DNA of 7,243 nt from an uncultured Coriobacteriaceae bacterium (GCA_902783175.1 CACZQA010000148.1:1-7243), one strand, 5' to 3'. Shown: positions 1 through 6,932, counted from the first letter of the stretch. Notes: generated from the letters alone by a model not told the origin. Translations and numbers: made by a program.

Positions 1-1283
1 AGGCCGCTGGTGGGCTCGTCGAAGATGAGAATCTCCTTGTTCGCGGCAATCGCGCTCGCGATGGCGACGCGCTGCTTCTGACCGCCAGAGAGCGCCATCG
101 GATGCTGCTCGGAGAATTCCTCCATACCCACGAGCCGGAGAGCCTCACGCGCCTTTTCCTCCCGCAGCTTCTCGGGAACCGTTTCCGGCACGCTGATCCG
201 CACCTCTTCCAGCGCGCTGTCGGTGAACAGCTGGTGGTTCACGTCCTGCATGACCAGGTAGCATCGTGAGAGCATTCTGGAGAGGGGGATCGTTTCACCG
301 CCCAGAACGACCGAGCCCTTGGCCCGCCTGTTCAATCCGCAGAGAGCCCGCGCCAACGTGCTCTTGCCGGCACCGCTCCGCCCGATCACAACCGTGATCT
401 GTCCTTGGGGCAGCGACAGACTCGGAATGTCCATGCCGCTTTCTTTCGTGTAGTGGAAACTCACATCTTTCAGGATGACCACGGGGCTCTCGTCGATGCT
501 ATGGGCCGGGAAAGCCACGGAGTTCAGGTCCGTCGCTCGAAGGCCCATCCCCACGCATTCCTCGGGAGTCAGCATCGCGAACGCGACCGCATCCAGCGAG
601 CGGACGACCTCCCCGTCGCGGAAAACCAGGACGCGGTCGGCAATCCCCTTGAGGAAGAAGAGCCGGTGTTCGGCGATGACGACCGTCTTGCCCTGCTCCT
701 TCCAGAGAACGAGCGTCGCGCGCAGCGCCTCGATGCCCTCCACATCCAAGTTCGACGACGGCTCATCCAAAACGACCACATCGCTGTCTGCCACGGCCAC
801 GCTGCCGCAGGCGATTTTCTGCTTCTCCCCACCGGACAGGGCGAACATGCTTCGCCTCAACAGCGGCTCCAGGCCGAGCCGTTCGGCTGCGACGGCGATA
901 TCGCGCCTGATACGCTCCGGGTCGCGCCCCTGGTTCTCCGCGGCGAAGGCGAGCTCGCTTGTGGTATCCACGTTGAAGAACTGGCTACGGGGGTTCTGGA
1001 AGACGCTTCCCACGCGCTTGGCCGTCTCGTAGATGGGCTGTGCGGCAACGTTCGCGCCGTCCAGCAGAACCTCACCTTCAAGCTCCCCCTCGAAGTAATG
1101 GGGAATCAGCCCGTTGAGCAGGCGGCAGACGGTCGTCTTCCCGCACCCGGACCCGCCGGTAAGCACGACGAACTCGCCAGCCCGAATGGACAGGCTTGTC
1201 TTCTTCAGAGCTGGACGCATCTGAACGTTCCCATCCGCATCGGTCACGCGGTAGGCATATGAGACATCTTTGAGCTCGATCAT
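1..1283 (-). CDS. ECF transporter tandem ATPase (EcfA-type, two fused ABC domains), 3' end cut by window edge
   Basis: Energy-coupling module of an ECF importer: ATP hydrolysis by two fused ABC domains drives uptake through EcfT and an S component at the inner face of the membrane. The frame is open from ATG (1283) to base 1, giving 427 residues. Domain 1 shows Walker A GGSGCGKTT (43-51), Q-loop Q96, signature LSGGEKQ (149-155), Walker B VVVLDEP with catalytic E174, and switch H206. Domain 2 shows Walker A GRSGAGKST (301-309), Q346, signature LSGGQKQR (398-405), and Walker B ILIFDEP with E423. The D-loop and H-loop of domain 2 lie beyond the edge, so roughly 50-100 residues are missing if it has the usual family length. 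The start follows the ecfT stop by one base (TGACATG), which implies translational coupling. There is only a weak Shine-Dalgarno, GGTGA. Both ATPase sites look intact as far as they are visible. Confidence 0.95.
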   Translation of the reverse strand, partial: MIELKDVSYAYRVTDADGNVQMRPALKKTSLSIRAGEFVVLTGGSGCGKTTVCRLLNGLIPHYFEGELEGEVLLDGANVAAQPIYETAKRVGSVFQNPRSQFFNVDTTSELAFAAENQGRDPERIRRDIAVAAERLGLEPLLRRSMFALSGGEKQKIACGSVAVADSDVVVLDEPSSNLDVEGIEALRATLVLWKEQGKTVVIAEHRLFFLKGIADRVLVFRDGEVVRSLDAVAFAMLTPEECVGMGLRATDLNSVAFPAHSIDESPVVILKDVSFHYTKESGMDIPSLSLPQGQITVVIGRSGAGKSTLARALCGLNRRAKGSVVLGGETIPLSRMLSRCYLVMQDVNHQLFTDSALEEVRISVPETVPEKLREEKAREALRLVGMEEFSEQHPMALSGGQKQRVAIASAIAANKEILIFDEPTSG

Positions 1284-1284
1284 G

Positions 1285-2007
1285 TCAGGTCACCACAAAC
1301 AGGACGAGCACCGCCGAAAGCAGCACCAGCAAAACGTAGTCACGCGCTCGGAAACCGACTTCGCAGATGTGCGTGCGCCTTGTGTCGCCGCCAAGCCCTT
1401 TGGTCAGCGCCGCCTGCGAGAGCTCATCGGAGATGCGGACGGTGCTCATCATGACCGGCACCAGCTCGTACTCCATGCGCTTCACCAGCCCCCGACGCAT
1501 GCCCGAGACCTGCCGCATCCTCATGGCCTCGGTTATGGCGCCATTCTCCTCGGCAATCGTCGGGAAGAAGCGGAACATGACCGACAAGGGAATCGTCACC
1601 GCGGAGGGGACGTGCATCCGTTCCATGGCGGCGATGAACTCCGCGACGGTCGTGCTCTGCATCACGCAGTATCCCATCACGACAGGTGCGAAGAACCGGG
1701 AGATGAGACCGCCCAGGATCATGACGACCATGTTGAATGCGCCGCTGGTCAGCTGGAAGACGGCACCCTCCATCATGAGCGCGAAGGCATAAAGCGCTGC
1801 GTAGACCACCGCGAACCGCCAGCGGCGAAGCGCCACAAGGCCCAGCAGCGGCAGCACGCAACAGACCAGGCGCAGCCAAAAGTCGATGCCGGTGATGCTG
1901 CCACCGATCATCACCGCGCTCACGGTCAGGATGGCGAGCATCCCGACTCTTGGGTCCAGAATCGAGCGCTCGCCAGTAATGCGAAACGTGTCTACCTGTG
2001 CCTGCAT
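1285..2007 (-). CDS. ecfT: ECF transporter transmembrane coupling protein EcfT (CbiQ family)
   Basis: Membrane coupling subunit that joins the S component to the ATPases. The 240-residue protein has several hydrophobic segments (about 22-40, 44-60, 64-82, 90-116 and a C-terminal span 223-240). It has the long amphipathic cytoplasmic region typical of EcfT, about 140-215, which contains two coupling-helix motifs. The first reads AMRMR (161-165). The second, in the stretch DELSQAALTKG (194-204), has TKG where many EcfT proteins have ARG. ATG 2007 lies one base after the stop of the S-component gene (TGATATG) and the gene ends one base before ecfA, so it is part of one translationally coupled S-T-A set. 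Family assignment rests on the motif context, the size and the neighbours. The changed second motif is conservative (K for R) and does not suggest inactivation. Confidence 0.92.
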   Translation of the reverse strand: MQAQVDTFRITGERSILDPRVGMLAILTVSAVMIGGSITGIDFWLRLVCCVLPLLGLVALRRWRFAVVYAALYAFALMMEGAVFQLTSGAFNMVVMILGGLISRFFAPVVMGYCVMQSTTVAEFIAAMERMHVPSAVTIPLSVMFRFFPTIAEENGAITEAMRMRQVSGMRRGLVKRMEYELVPVMMSTVRISDELSQAALTKGLGGDTRRTHICEVGFRARDYVLLVLLSAVLVLFVVT

Positions 2008-2008
2008 A

Positions 2009-2599
2009 TCAGGCCATACCCGCCTTCTTGAAATGCTTCTTCAGAACCGCCGAGCCCACAAGACCACCGATGATGCCGCCGACGAAGCACAGCGCAATCA
2101 GCGCGAAAAATGCCCAATCCGGTGTGAGGCTGGCCAACGTGTCCACATAGGCCTGGCCGTATCCACTGACGAGGCCCGCGAGGTAGCTGTCGCGATAGCC
2201 GAAGAACAGCGGCAGCGCCATGCCGATCATCCATAGGGAGAAGACACCAGAGGACAGGACGCAGGACTTCACGCTCTTGTACTGGCCTGCCTTCAGGATC
2301 AGCTCGGCGCACAGCCCGGCGGCGATTGCAATAAGCACCACCGGCCAGGGGCGCCCCATCACCAGCTCCAACAGGCCCAGGATGAGCGCCATGATGAGCA
2401 CCATGCCGAACTTCCTCACCCTCGTGAGAAAGAGCATGTACGGGATCCCCGCGACGATGGGGCAGATGAAGGGCAGAAGGACCATCAGGATGGGAACGTA
2501 GCCCACAAAGCTGACGACGAAGAACACCACGAAGTAGAGCGCGGTGAACACGCCGATGTTGATAAGGTCTTTTATGGTAAGTTTGTTGCTTTCGTTCAT
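2009..2599 (-). CDS. ECF transporter substrate-binding S component, Trep_Strep/MptD type (TIGR02185-like)
   Basis: Small integral membrane protein that captures the substrate for the ECF importer. It has 196 residues with about six hydrophobic spans (roughly 13-33, 35-54, 64-82, 86-104, 114-134, 162-186) and a basic C-terminus (KKHFKK). The N-terminal KLTIKDLINIGVFTALYF, the stretch KFGMVLIMALILGLLELVMG, the AELILKAGQYKS segment and the FSLWMIGMALPLFF segment are what I know as hallmarks of the TIGR02185 family, which RefSeq names MptD-family putative ECF S component. Substrates of this family are not firmly established; iron, haem or metallophore uptake has been proposed for related loci. 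The ATG has a purine-rich site AAGGGA at 2605-2610, five bases upstream, in the 15-bp gap after the ABC gene. The S component is directly followed by its dedicated EcfT and EcfA, as in a group I ECF transporter. Confidence 0.92.
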   Translation of the reverse strand: MNESNKLTIKDLINIGVFTALYFVVFFVVSFVGYVPILMVLLPFICPIVAGIPYMLFLTRVRKFGMVLIMALILGLLELVMGRPWPVVLIAIAAGLCAELILKAGQYKSVKSCVLSSGVFSLWMIGMALPLFFGYRDSYLAGLVSGYGQAYVDTLASLTPDWAFFALIALCFVGGIIGGLVGSAVLKKHFKKAGMA

Positions 2600-2614
2600 G
2601 GTTTTCCCTTTCGT

Positions 2615-4354
2615 TTACTTATCCATGAAGCTTCGCATGGAAGCCTTTTTCCGAACCATGTCGGCGTAAACGCCGCTTTGGGCCATGAGCGTTTCGTGGC
2701 TGCCACGTTCGACGATGCGCCCGTCACTCACCACGAGGATCTGGTCGGCACCGGCAATCGTATGCAGCCGATGGGCGATGACCAGCACGGTTTTGTCTTT
2801 CACAAGTTCCGAAATCGCTGCCTGGATGTGGCTTTCGTTATCGGCATCCACACTGGCGGTGGCTTCGTCCAGAATGACGATGGGGGCGTCCTTGAGGATG
2901 CAGCGTGCGATGGAGATGCGCTGCTGCTCGCCACCGGAAAGCGACGCCCCGCCCTCGCCGATCACCGTGTCGAAACCCTGCGGCAGCTCCATGATGAAGT
3001 CGTAGCAGCGGGCTTTCCGCGCGGCCTCGTATACTTCTTCCTTCGTCGCGTCCGTGCGACCCATAGCGATGTTGTTGTATACCGTGTCCTGGAACAGGTA
3101 GACCCGCTGGAACACCATGCTGATACTGTCCATCACCTGGGAAAGCGGTACCTCGCGAATGTCCTGACCGCGCAGCCTCACGCTGCCTTCCCGCACGTCC
3201 CAGAAACGGGCGAGCAGGCTCGCGATGGTGGATTTGCCCCCACCGGAGGGGCCGACGAGCGCCGTCATGGTGTTCCTCGGCACCGTGAAGCTGATGTCAT
3301 GCAGGACGTCTTCGGCTCCGTAGGCGAAGCTGACGTCGTCGAACTCGATCTCCGGCACGCCATCTGCGGGAATAAGCCCGTCGCCATCGTCGGCAAGCTC
3401 CGGTTCGGCGAAGATCGCCTCGATGCGGTCGAGGCAGGCGTCCATCACGGTGAGCCGTGCAACCTGTCCGTAGAACGCCTTGAGCGGACCGAACAGCTCG
3501 AACACGAACAGCAACATGCCGATGAAGAAGGCAAGCGACAACGACCCGCTTTGGTACAGCAGCCACATGGCGCCAAGCATCGCAGCGCTGCCGAGCCCGC
3601 AGGCCAGGTTGAGCGCCTTCGCCCAGGGAGCGAAATCGAACTCGAAGCTGAGGTTCTTGTCGCAGGATACCTGGAAGGCGTCCGTGAGCTCCTTGGACTT
3701 CTCCCCCAGCATGCTGTAGGTCTTGATGATGCCCATGCCCTCGGTGAAGTCGATGATGGCCTCGGTGAGTTGTTGGCTCGCCTCCTGGCGCTCGTTGGAG
3801 TGCATCAGCGTGTTCTTCTTCATGGCTTCGCCGATGCCGAACACGATGCCGGCGACGAGCAGGCACAGAAGGCCGAGCCTCCAATCGAATGCGAGCATGA
3901 ACAGGATGAAGACCGTGGCGGAGAACACGTAGCTCATCAAGTCGGCGAGAACCATCATCAGGTTCTCCTCGATGAAATTCATGTCGGTGGAGAGCACCGA
4001 GCTGATGCGACCGATGTTGCCCTCCGTGAAGAAGCCCATCGGCATCTTGCGGAGGCGTTCGCCCAGGCCAAGGCGCATGTCCGCGAAGATCTCGAAGCCG
4101 GCTGCGGACTGGAGCCGGTCGGCGATGTTCTGGAACACGCATTGCAACACGATGCAGGTCACGAGCGCCAATCCCGCCCACAGACAGCTCGCCTCTGTGA
4201 TGGAGCCGTCAAGGAAGCCCACAGCCAGGAAGAAGGTCACGACGATGGGAGCTTTGCCCAGGAACGCCTTCAGGAACGAGCACGCCGCCGTCACATAGAT
4301 CCTCCCACGGTAATCGTGCGCGACCCTCAGGATCCTGCCGATGAATGCGATCAT
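2615..4354 (-). CDS. ABC half-transporter, fused membrane and ATPase domains (IrtB/YbtQ-like), second of the pair
   Basis: Type IV (exporter-fold) half-transporter, expected to form a heterodimer with the upstream gene product. With ATG 4354 it has 579 residues. The membrane domain occupies about 15-310, with hydrophobic spans near 20-48, 57-75, 135-155, 157-177, 248-267 and 271-290. The ATPase domain shows A-loop Y345, Walker A GPSGGGKST (368-376), Q416, signature LSGGEQQR (472-479), Walker B VILDEAT with catalytic E497, D-loop SVD (501-503) and switch H528. All catalytic residues are present. ATG 4354 overlaps the previous stop in an ATGA and has a strong ribosome site six bases upstream. 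A GTG at 4396 in the same frame would add 14 Gly/Arg-rich residues and a longer overlap, and is less likely. Exporter-fold pairs next to ECF genes resemble the siderophore importers IrtAB and YbtPQ, but a drug or peptide exporter cannot be excluded from sequence alone. Confidence 0.93.
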   Translation of the reverse strand: MIAFIGRILRVAHDYRGRIYVTAACSFLKAFLGKAPIVVTFFLAVGFLDGSITEASCLWAGLALVTCIVLQCVFQNIADRLQSAAGFEIFADMRLGLGERLRKMPMGFFTEGNIGRISSVLSTDMNFIEENLMMVLADLMSYVFSATVFILFMLAFDWRLGLLCLLVAGIVFGIGEAMKKNTLMHSNERQEASQQLTEAIIDFTEGMGIIKTYSMLGEKSKELTDAFQVSCDKNLSFEFDFAPWAKALNLACGLGSAAMLGAMWLLYQSGSLSLAFFIGMLLFVFELFGPLKAFYGQVARLTVMDACLDRIEAIFAEPELADDGDGLIPADGVPEIEFDDVSFAYGAEDVLHDISFTVPRNTMTALVGPSGGGKSTIASLLARFWDVREGSVRLRGQDIREVPLSQVMDSISMVFQRVYLFQDTVYNNIAMGRTDATKEEVYEAARKARCYDFIMELPQGFDTVIGEGGASLSGGEQQRISIARCILKDAPIVILDEATASVDADNESHIQAAISELVKDKTVLVIAHRLHTIAGADQILVVSDGRIVERGSHETLMAQSGVYADMVRKKASMRSFMDK

Positions 4355-6081
4355 GCCCCCACCTCCCAAGCGGCGCTCTCCTGTGCCGCCGCCCACAGGC
4401 GCCGGTATTCATTGGAGCTTCCGAGCAGCTCCTCGTGCGTGCCCTGCGCCTCGACGGTGCCGTCTTTGAGCACGACGATCTTGTCCGCCCCGGTGACGGT
4501 GTGCAGTCGGTGGGCGATGACCAGAACCGTCTTGCCCTCTATGATCTCGGAGATGGCGGCATTCATCTTCTCCTCGTTCTCGGGGTCGATGAAAGCGGTC
4601 GCCTCGTCGAGCACGATGACCGGCGCGTCCTTCAGCAGGGCGCGCGCAAGGGATATGCGCTGCCGCTCGCCACCGGAGAGCATCTTGCCGCCGTCACCAG
4701 CGGGCGTGTCGATTCCCTGCGGGAAGCGGGCGAGGAACTCGTCACACTGCGCCCGGCGAGCAGCCTCGATGACATCCTCGCGGCTAGCGTCGGGGCGTCC
4801 GATGAGGATGTTCTCGTACAGGCTCGTGTTGAACAGGAACTGCTCCTGCGATACATACGAGATCTGGTCGTTGAGTGCCTCGATCCGCATGTCGGTCAGG
4901 TCCTGCCCGCCCAGCGTGATGCGCCCGCTGTCCAAGTCGTAGAAGTGCACCAGCAGTTTTGCCAAGGTGGACTTGCCGCTGCCCGATTCGCCGACGAGCG
5001 CGGTCATGGTGCCCTCTTCAAGCTTCAGCTCGATGCCGTGGATGACCTCGGCGTCCTTGTAGGTGAAGCGCACGTCCTCGAAGCAGATGCCGTGGCCGTC
5101 ACCCTCGAAACCGCGTTCCGATTGCTTCAGCGCCGGGTGCTCGATGAGTCGTTCCAGCTCGTCGATCTTGTAGTTCAGTTGCGGGAACTTGCCGCCGAAG
5201 CTCATGGCCTTCAGAAGAGGTTCACCGACGGCGAGCGACATGCAGATGACCAGGATGAGGTCGGCCAAGCTGCTCCAACCCTGCAGGACGAACCAGGCGC
5301 CGAAGGGGATGGTGAACAGCGCCACGCAGGGTATGATGCTGGAATACAGCGCCATCCAAGGCCAACAGACCTTGTACCATGCCAAGGTGAAATCGCGATA
5401 GCTCGTGATATCCCCTTCGAAACGCCGGTAGCTTTCGCCGTCGCGGTTGAACACCTTCAGGACTTCCATGCCGTTGATGTACTCGATGATGGTGTTGTTC
5501 ATCTTGGCGGCGGCACCGTAGTAGGTTTCCATGCGCCTCATGCCTGCCTTGTACATCATGCCCATGGCCAGCAGCCCCAACGGCAGGGAGGCGATGCACA
5601 AGAGCGCAAGCTTCCAGTCCACGAAGAACATGGCGACGATCACGATGGTCGGGACCAGCAGGTTCCCGATTCCCTCGGGGATGGCGTGCGCGAGCAGGAT
5701 CTCGATGGTTTCGATGTCGTCGGTGAACATCTTCTTGATGCGCCCGTTGCCCAGCTCACGGATGGTGCCGAGCGGTTGCACCTCCAGCTTCTGTTGCAAA
5801 GCGGTGCGGATGTTCCTCAGCGTGTTGTAGGCGCACATGTGGGAGTATTCGAGTCCCTTCACGTACAGCAGCGCGTTGCCTGCCAGGCATATCGCCGCGC
5901 ACGCCACGAGCAGCAGCACATGGCCAGACTTCAACGTCTGGCCCGCTATCAGCGGGGCCAGGATTTGGTACAGGAAGAAGTACGGGATGACGCTCAGGAC
6001 GATGGCGACGCAGACGCATGCAATCGCCTTGTACGTATAGCCCATGTATCCTTCCATGTATGGTCGGACCTTGTCGAACAT
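4351..6081 (-). CDS. ABC half-transporter, fused membrane and ATPase domains (IrtA/YbtP-like), first of the pair
   Basis: First transport gene of the operon, 576 residues. The membrane domain covers about 1-310, with hydrophobic spans near 17-44, 54-74, 138-154, 157-176, 244-266 and 272-288. The ATPase domain shows A-loop Y341, Walker A GESGSGKST (364-372), Q412, signature LSGGERQR (468-475), Walker B VIVLDEAT with catalytic E493, D-loop FIDPEN (497-502) and switch H524. The ATAF-x-DPENE style of D-loop is what I recall from the IrtAB/YbtPQ siderophore-importer group, whereas the partner gene has ATASVDADNE; the two are therefore diverged partners and not a recent duplication. ATG 6081 is preceded by GAGGAGGT at 6085-6092. 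The gene begins 54 bp after tetR, and that gap contains the putative operator. The substrate is not readable; an iron-chelate or metallophore importer is the favoured inference. Confidence 0.93.
   Translation of the reverse strand: MFDKVRPYMEGYMGYTYKAIACVCVAIVLSVIPYFFLYQILAPLIAGQTLKSGHVLLLVACAAICLAGNALLYVKGLEYSHMCAYNTLRNIRTALQQKLEVQPLGTIRELGNGRIKKMFTDDIETIEILLAHAIPEGIGNLLVPTIVIVAMFFVDWKLALLCIASLPLGLLAMGMMYKAGMRRMETYYGAAAKMNNTIIEYINGMEVLKVFNRDGESYRRFEGDITSYRDFTLAWYKVCWPWMALYSSIIPCVALFTIPFGAWFVLQGWSSLADLILVICMSLAVGEPLLKAMSFGGKFPQLNYKIDELERLIEHPALKQSERGFEGDGHGICFEDVRFTYKDAEVIHGIELKLEEGTMTALVGESGSGKSTLAKLLVHFYDLDSGRITLGGQDLTDMRIEALNDQISYVSQEQFLFNTSLYENILIGRPDASREDVIEAARRAQCDEFLARFPQGIDTPAGDGGKMLSGGERQRISLARALLKDAPVIVLDEATAFIDPENEEKMNAAISEIIEGKTVLVIAHRLHTVTGADKIVVLKDGTVEAQGTHEELLGSSNEYRRLWAAAQESAAWEVGA
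4361..4367 (-). promoter_or_regulatory. Shine-Dalgarno site that fixes the start of the second ABC gene
   Basis: Reads GGGAGGT on the minus strand, six bases before ATG 4354. It supports this start over the in-frame GTG at 4396. It also places the start inside the stop of the preceding gene (ATGA), the classic arrangement for coupled translation of two subunits of one complex. Confidence 0.8.
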
Positions 6082-6084
6082 TCG

Positions 6085-6092
6085 ACCTCCTC
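6085..6092 (-). promoter_or_regulatory. Strong Shine-Dalgarno site of the first ABC gene
   Basis: Reads GAGGAGGT on the minus strand, three to four bases before ATG 6081. It is the strongest ribosome site in the operon and lies only three bases downstream of the putative TetR operator (6096-6113), so a bound repressor or a very short leader could affect initiation here. Confidence 0.8.
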
Positions 6093-6094
6093 AT

Positions 6095-6122
6095 TAGTTA
6101 GGAAAAGCTAACTCATAATCAA
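6095..6122 (-). promoter_or_regulatory. Weak candidate promoter for the transporter operon
   Basis: On the minus strand, TTGATT (6122-6117) resembles a -35 box and TAACTA (6100-6095) could serve as a poor -10 box, with a 16-base spacer. The geometry copies the tetR promoter, with the operator filling the spacer and overlapping the -10. The -10 match is weak, and a start site here would leave a leader of only about ten bases. The operon may instead, or also, be read through from tetR, since no terminator hairpin is visible in the gap; a T-run right after the tetR stop has no stem before it. Confidence 0.35.
6096..6113. promoter_or_regulatory. Putative TetR operator in front of the transporter operon
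   Basis: Perfect inverted repeat AGTTAG (6096-6101), 6-base spacer, CTAACT (6108-6113). The symmetry continues outward with AT/AT at 6093-6094 and 6115-6116 after one unpaired base on each side. The same half-sites with the same spacer recur upstream of tetR at 6808-6825. Position in the 54-bp gap between tetR and the first ABC gene, plus recurrence at the regulator's own promoter, makes it the likely binding site of the adjacent TetR protein. Binding itself is inferred. Confidence 0.8.
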
Positions 6123-6135
6123 AAAAAGAAGTCCA

Positions 6136-6759
6136 TCAGGCCTTTCGATCATGGAAACCCAGCGCGCGGTGCCAGTCGATGAACTGGATGGTAAGCTGGC
6201 AATGGAGCCGAATCTCCTCATCGGTGAAGTCGTGGACAAGGGGTTCGAACATCGTGCTCCAAAATGCCGTCGTGAGCACGTGCAGCTCCCGTGAGGTGAT
6301 ATCGTCCCTCGCCAAACCGCGATCGGCGGCAACGCGATAGCACTTGTATGTTTCCCGGCAGACCTTCTCCACCAGCTCGTGCTGAAAGTCTTGGTACTGT
6401 GTTCCCTCCGAGCATTTGACGAGCAGCGTAAAGCTGTCTTTGCGGTCGATCATGAACTCGAACCACCAATCCAAATACCCTTCGGTCAGCGTCCACATGT
6501 CGTAGAGCTGCTCGTCCGTCACGAGGGAGTAATCGACGCTCTTGGATGCGACAACCGCGTCGATGTCATCTATGGCCGCCTGCACGAGAGCTTGGAAGAG
6601 GTCCTCTTTGCTGCCGTAGCGCTTGTACAGCGCACCTGTGGTGACGCCGGCCTTCGCGCAAATCTTCCGCAAGGATGCGTTTATGAAGCCCTTTTCGAGG
6701 AACTCCTCCATCGCGCTCTCTCTGATCTTCGGGTCGATCGTTTCGTCGAAGGCTGCCAT
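6136..6759 (-). CDS. TetR/AcrR-family transcriptional regulator
   Basis: Predicted ligand-responsive DNA-binding repressor. With ATG 6759 it has 207 residues, normal for the family. The N-terminal domain shows IRESAMEEFLEKGF (12-25), then the helix-turn-helix LRKICAKAGVTTGALYKRYG (30-49) followed by SKEDLF (50-55), the standard TetR_N pattern. The C-terminal ligand and dimerisation domain (about 60-207) is variable and gives no clue to the inducer. ATG 6759 has AGGAG four bases upstream. An ATG eight codons earlier (6783) lacks a ribosome site, so the shorter form is preferred. The gene has its own promoter with a matching inverted repeat and lies immediately upstream of the transport genes in the same direction, which suggests autoregulation and control of the operon. 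Confidence 0.93.
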   Translation of the reverse strand: MAAFDETIDPKIRESAMEEFLEKGFINASLRKICAKAGVTTGALYKRYGSKEDLFQALVQAAIDDIDAVVASKSVDYSLVTDEQLYDMWTLTEGYLDWWFEFMIDRKDSFTLLVKCSEGTQYQDFQHELVEKVCRETYKCYRVAADRGLARDDITSRELHVLTTAFWSTMFEPLVHDFTDEEIRLHCQLTIQFIDWHRALGFHDRKA

Positions 6760-6763
6760 GTCG

Positions 6764-6770
6764 CTCCTGT
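6764..6770 (-). promoter_or_regulatory. Shine-Dalgarno site that fixes the tetR start
   Basis: Reads ACAGGAG on the minus strand, four bases before ATG 6759. The upstream in-frame ATG at 6783 is preceded by TTATCACG with no purine-rich site, so this element decides in favour of the 207-residue protein. Confidence 0.65.
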
Positions 6771-6806
6771 GGGCTCGTTTCATCGTGATAACACTGTTTT
6801 CACCGA

Positions 6807-6835
6807 AAGTTAGCTCAACCTAACCTACATGTCAA
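6807..6835 (-). promoter_or_regulatory. Promoter of tetR
   Basis: On the minus strand a consensus -35 box TTGACA (6835-6830) is followed by a 17-base spacer and a -10-like TAACTT (6812-6807), which keeps the key T, A and final T. It lies about 50 bases before ATG 6759, leaving a normal leader. The inverted repeat 6808-6825 fills most of the spacer and overlaps the -10, the usual place for repressor binding. The -10 is weak, so the exact start site is uncertain. Confidence 0.65.
6808..6825. promoter_or_regulatory. Putative TetR autoregulatory operator
   Basis: Inverted repeat AGTTAG (6808-6813), 6-base spacer CTCAAC, CTAACC (6820-6825). The GTTAG/CTAAC cores pair perfectly and the outermost pair is mismatched. 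Half-site sequence and spacer length equal those of the repeat at 6096-6113, while the spacer sequence differs, as expected for two operators of one dimeric regulator and not for a chance duplication of DNA. Confidence 0.78.
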
Positions 6836-6888
6836 CCATCAATTCCAACATGGTCTTGAGAGCTCGCAGACCGAGAAATCCCCCCGCA

Positions 6889-6926
6889 ACGAAAAGCCCT
6901 GGGCTGGTTTCCAGGCCAGGGCTTTG
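6889..6926 (-). terminator. Strong intrinsic terminator downstream of the tRNA fragment
   Basis: A 10-bp perfect stem (6893-6902 with 6916-6925) is topped by a G-G mismatch, a further 4-bp CTGG/CCAG stem and a 3-base loop (6908-6910). On the minus strand the hairpin is followed by TTTTCGTT. It starts just seven bases beyond the CCA of the tRNA fragment, so it is most simply the native terminator of the original tRNA gene. It also isolates the tetR promoter from transcription entering from the right. Confidence 0.8.
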
Positions 6927-6932
6927 AGCTTT

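Noticed and set aside
405..2031. Long plus-strand frames opposite ecfA and ecfT (405-1262 and 1270-2031)
   Set aside because: The minus strand encodes clear tandem ATPase motifs and EcfT there. The plus-strand products show no family signature.
2678..4942. A plus-strand open frame of 754 codons
   Set aside because: It lies antisense to two ABC genes with every ATPase motif intact. Its protein is His/Asp/Glu-rich with no recognisable domain, as usual for antisense frames in GC-rich coding DNA.
4345..6111. A plus-strand open frame of 588 codons
   Set aside because: Antisense to the first ABC gene, with low-complexity acidic and His/Gln-rich composition. It has no motif and it crosses the operator region.
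6121..6135. Terminator after tetR, from the T-run on the minus strand
   Set aside because: No stem of useful length precedes the run, so read-through into the transport operon is likely.
6379..6813. Plus-strand frame opposite tetR
   Set aside because: The minus strand carries a textbook TetR helix-turn-helix, and the opposite product shows no domain.
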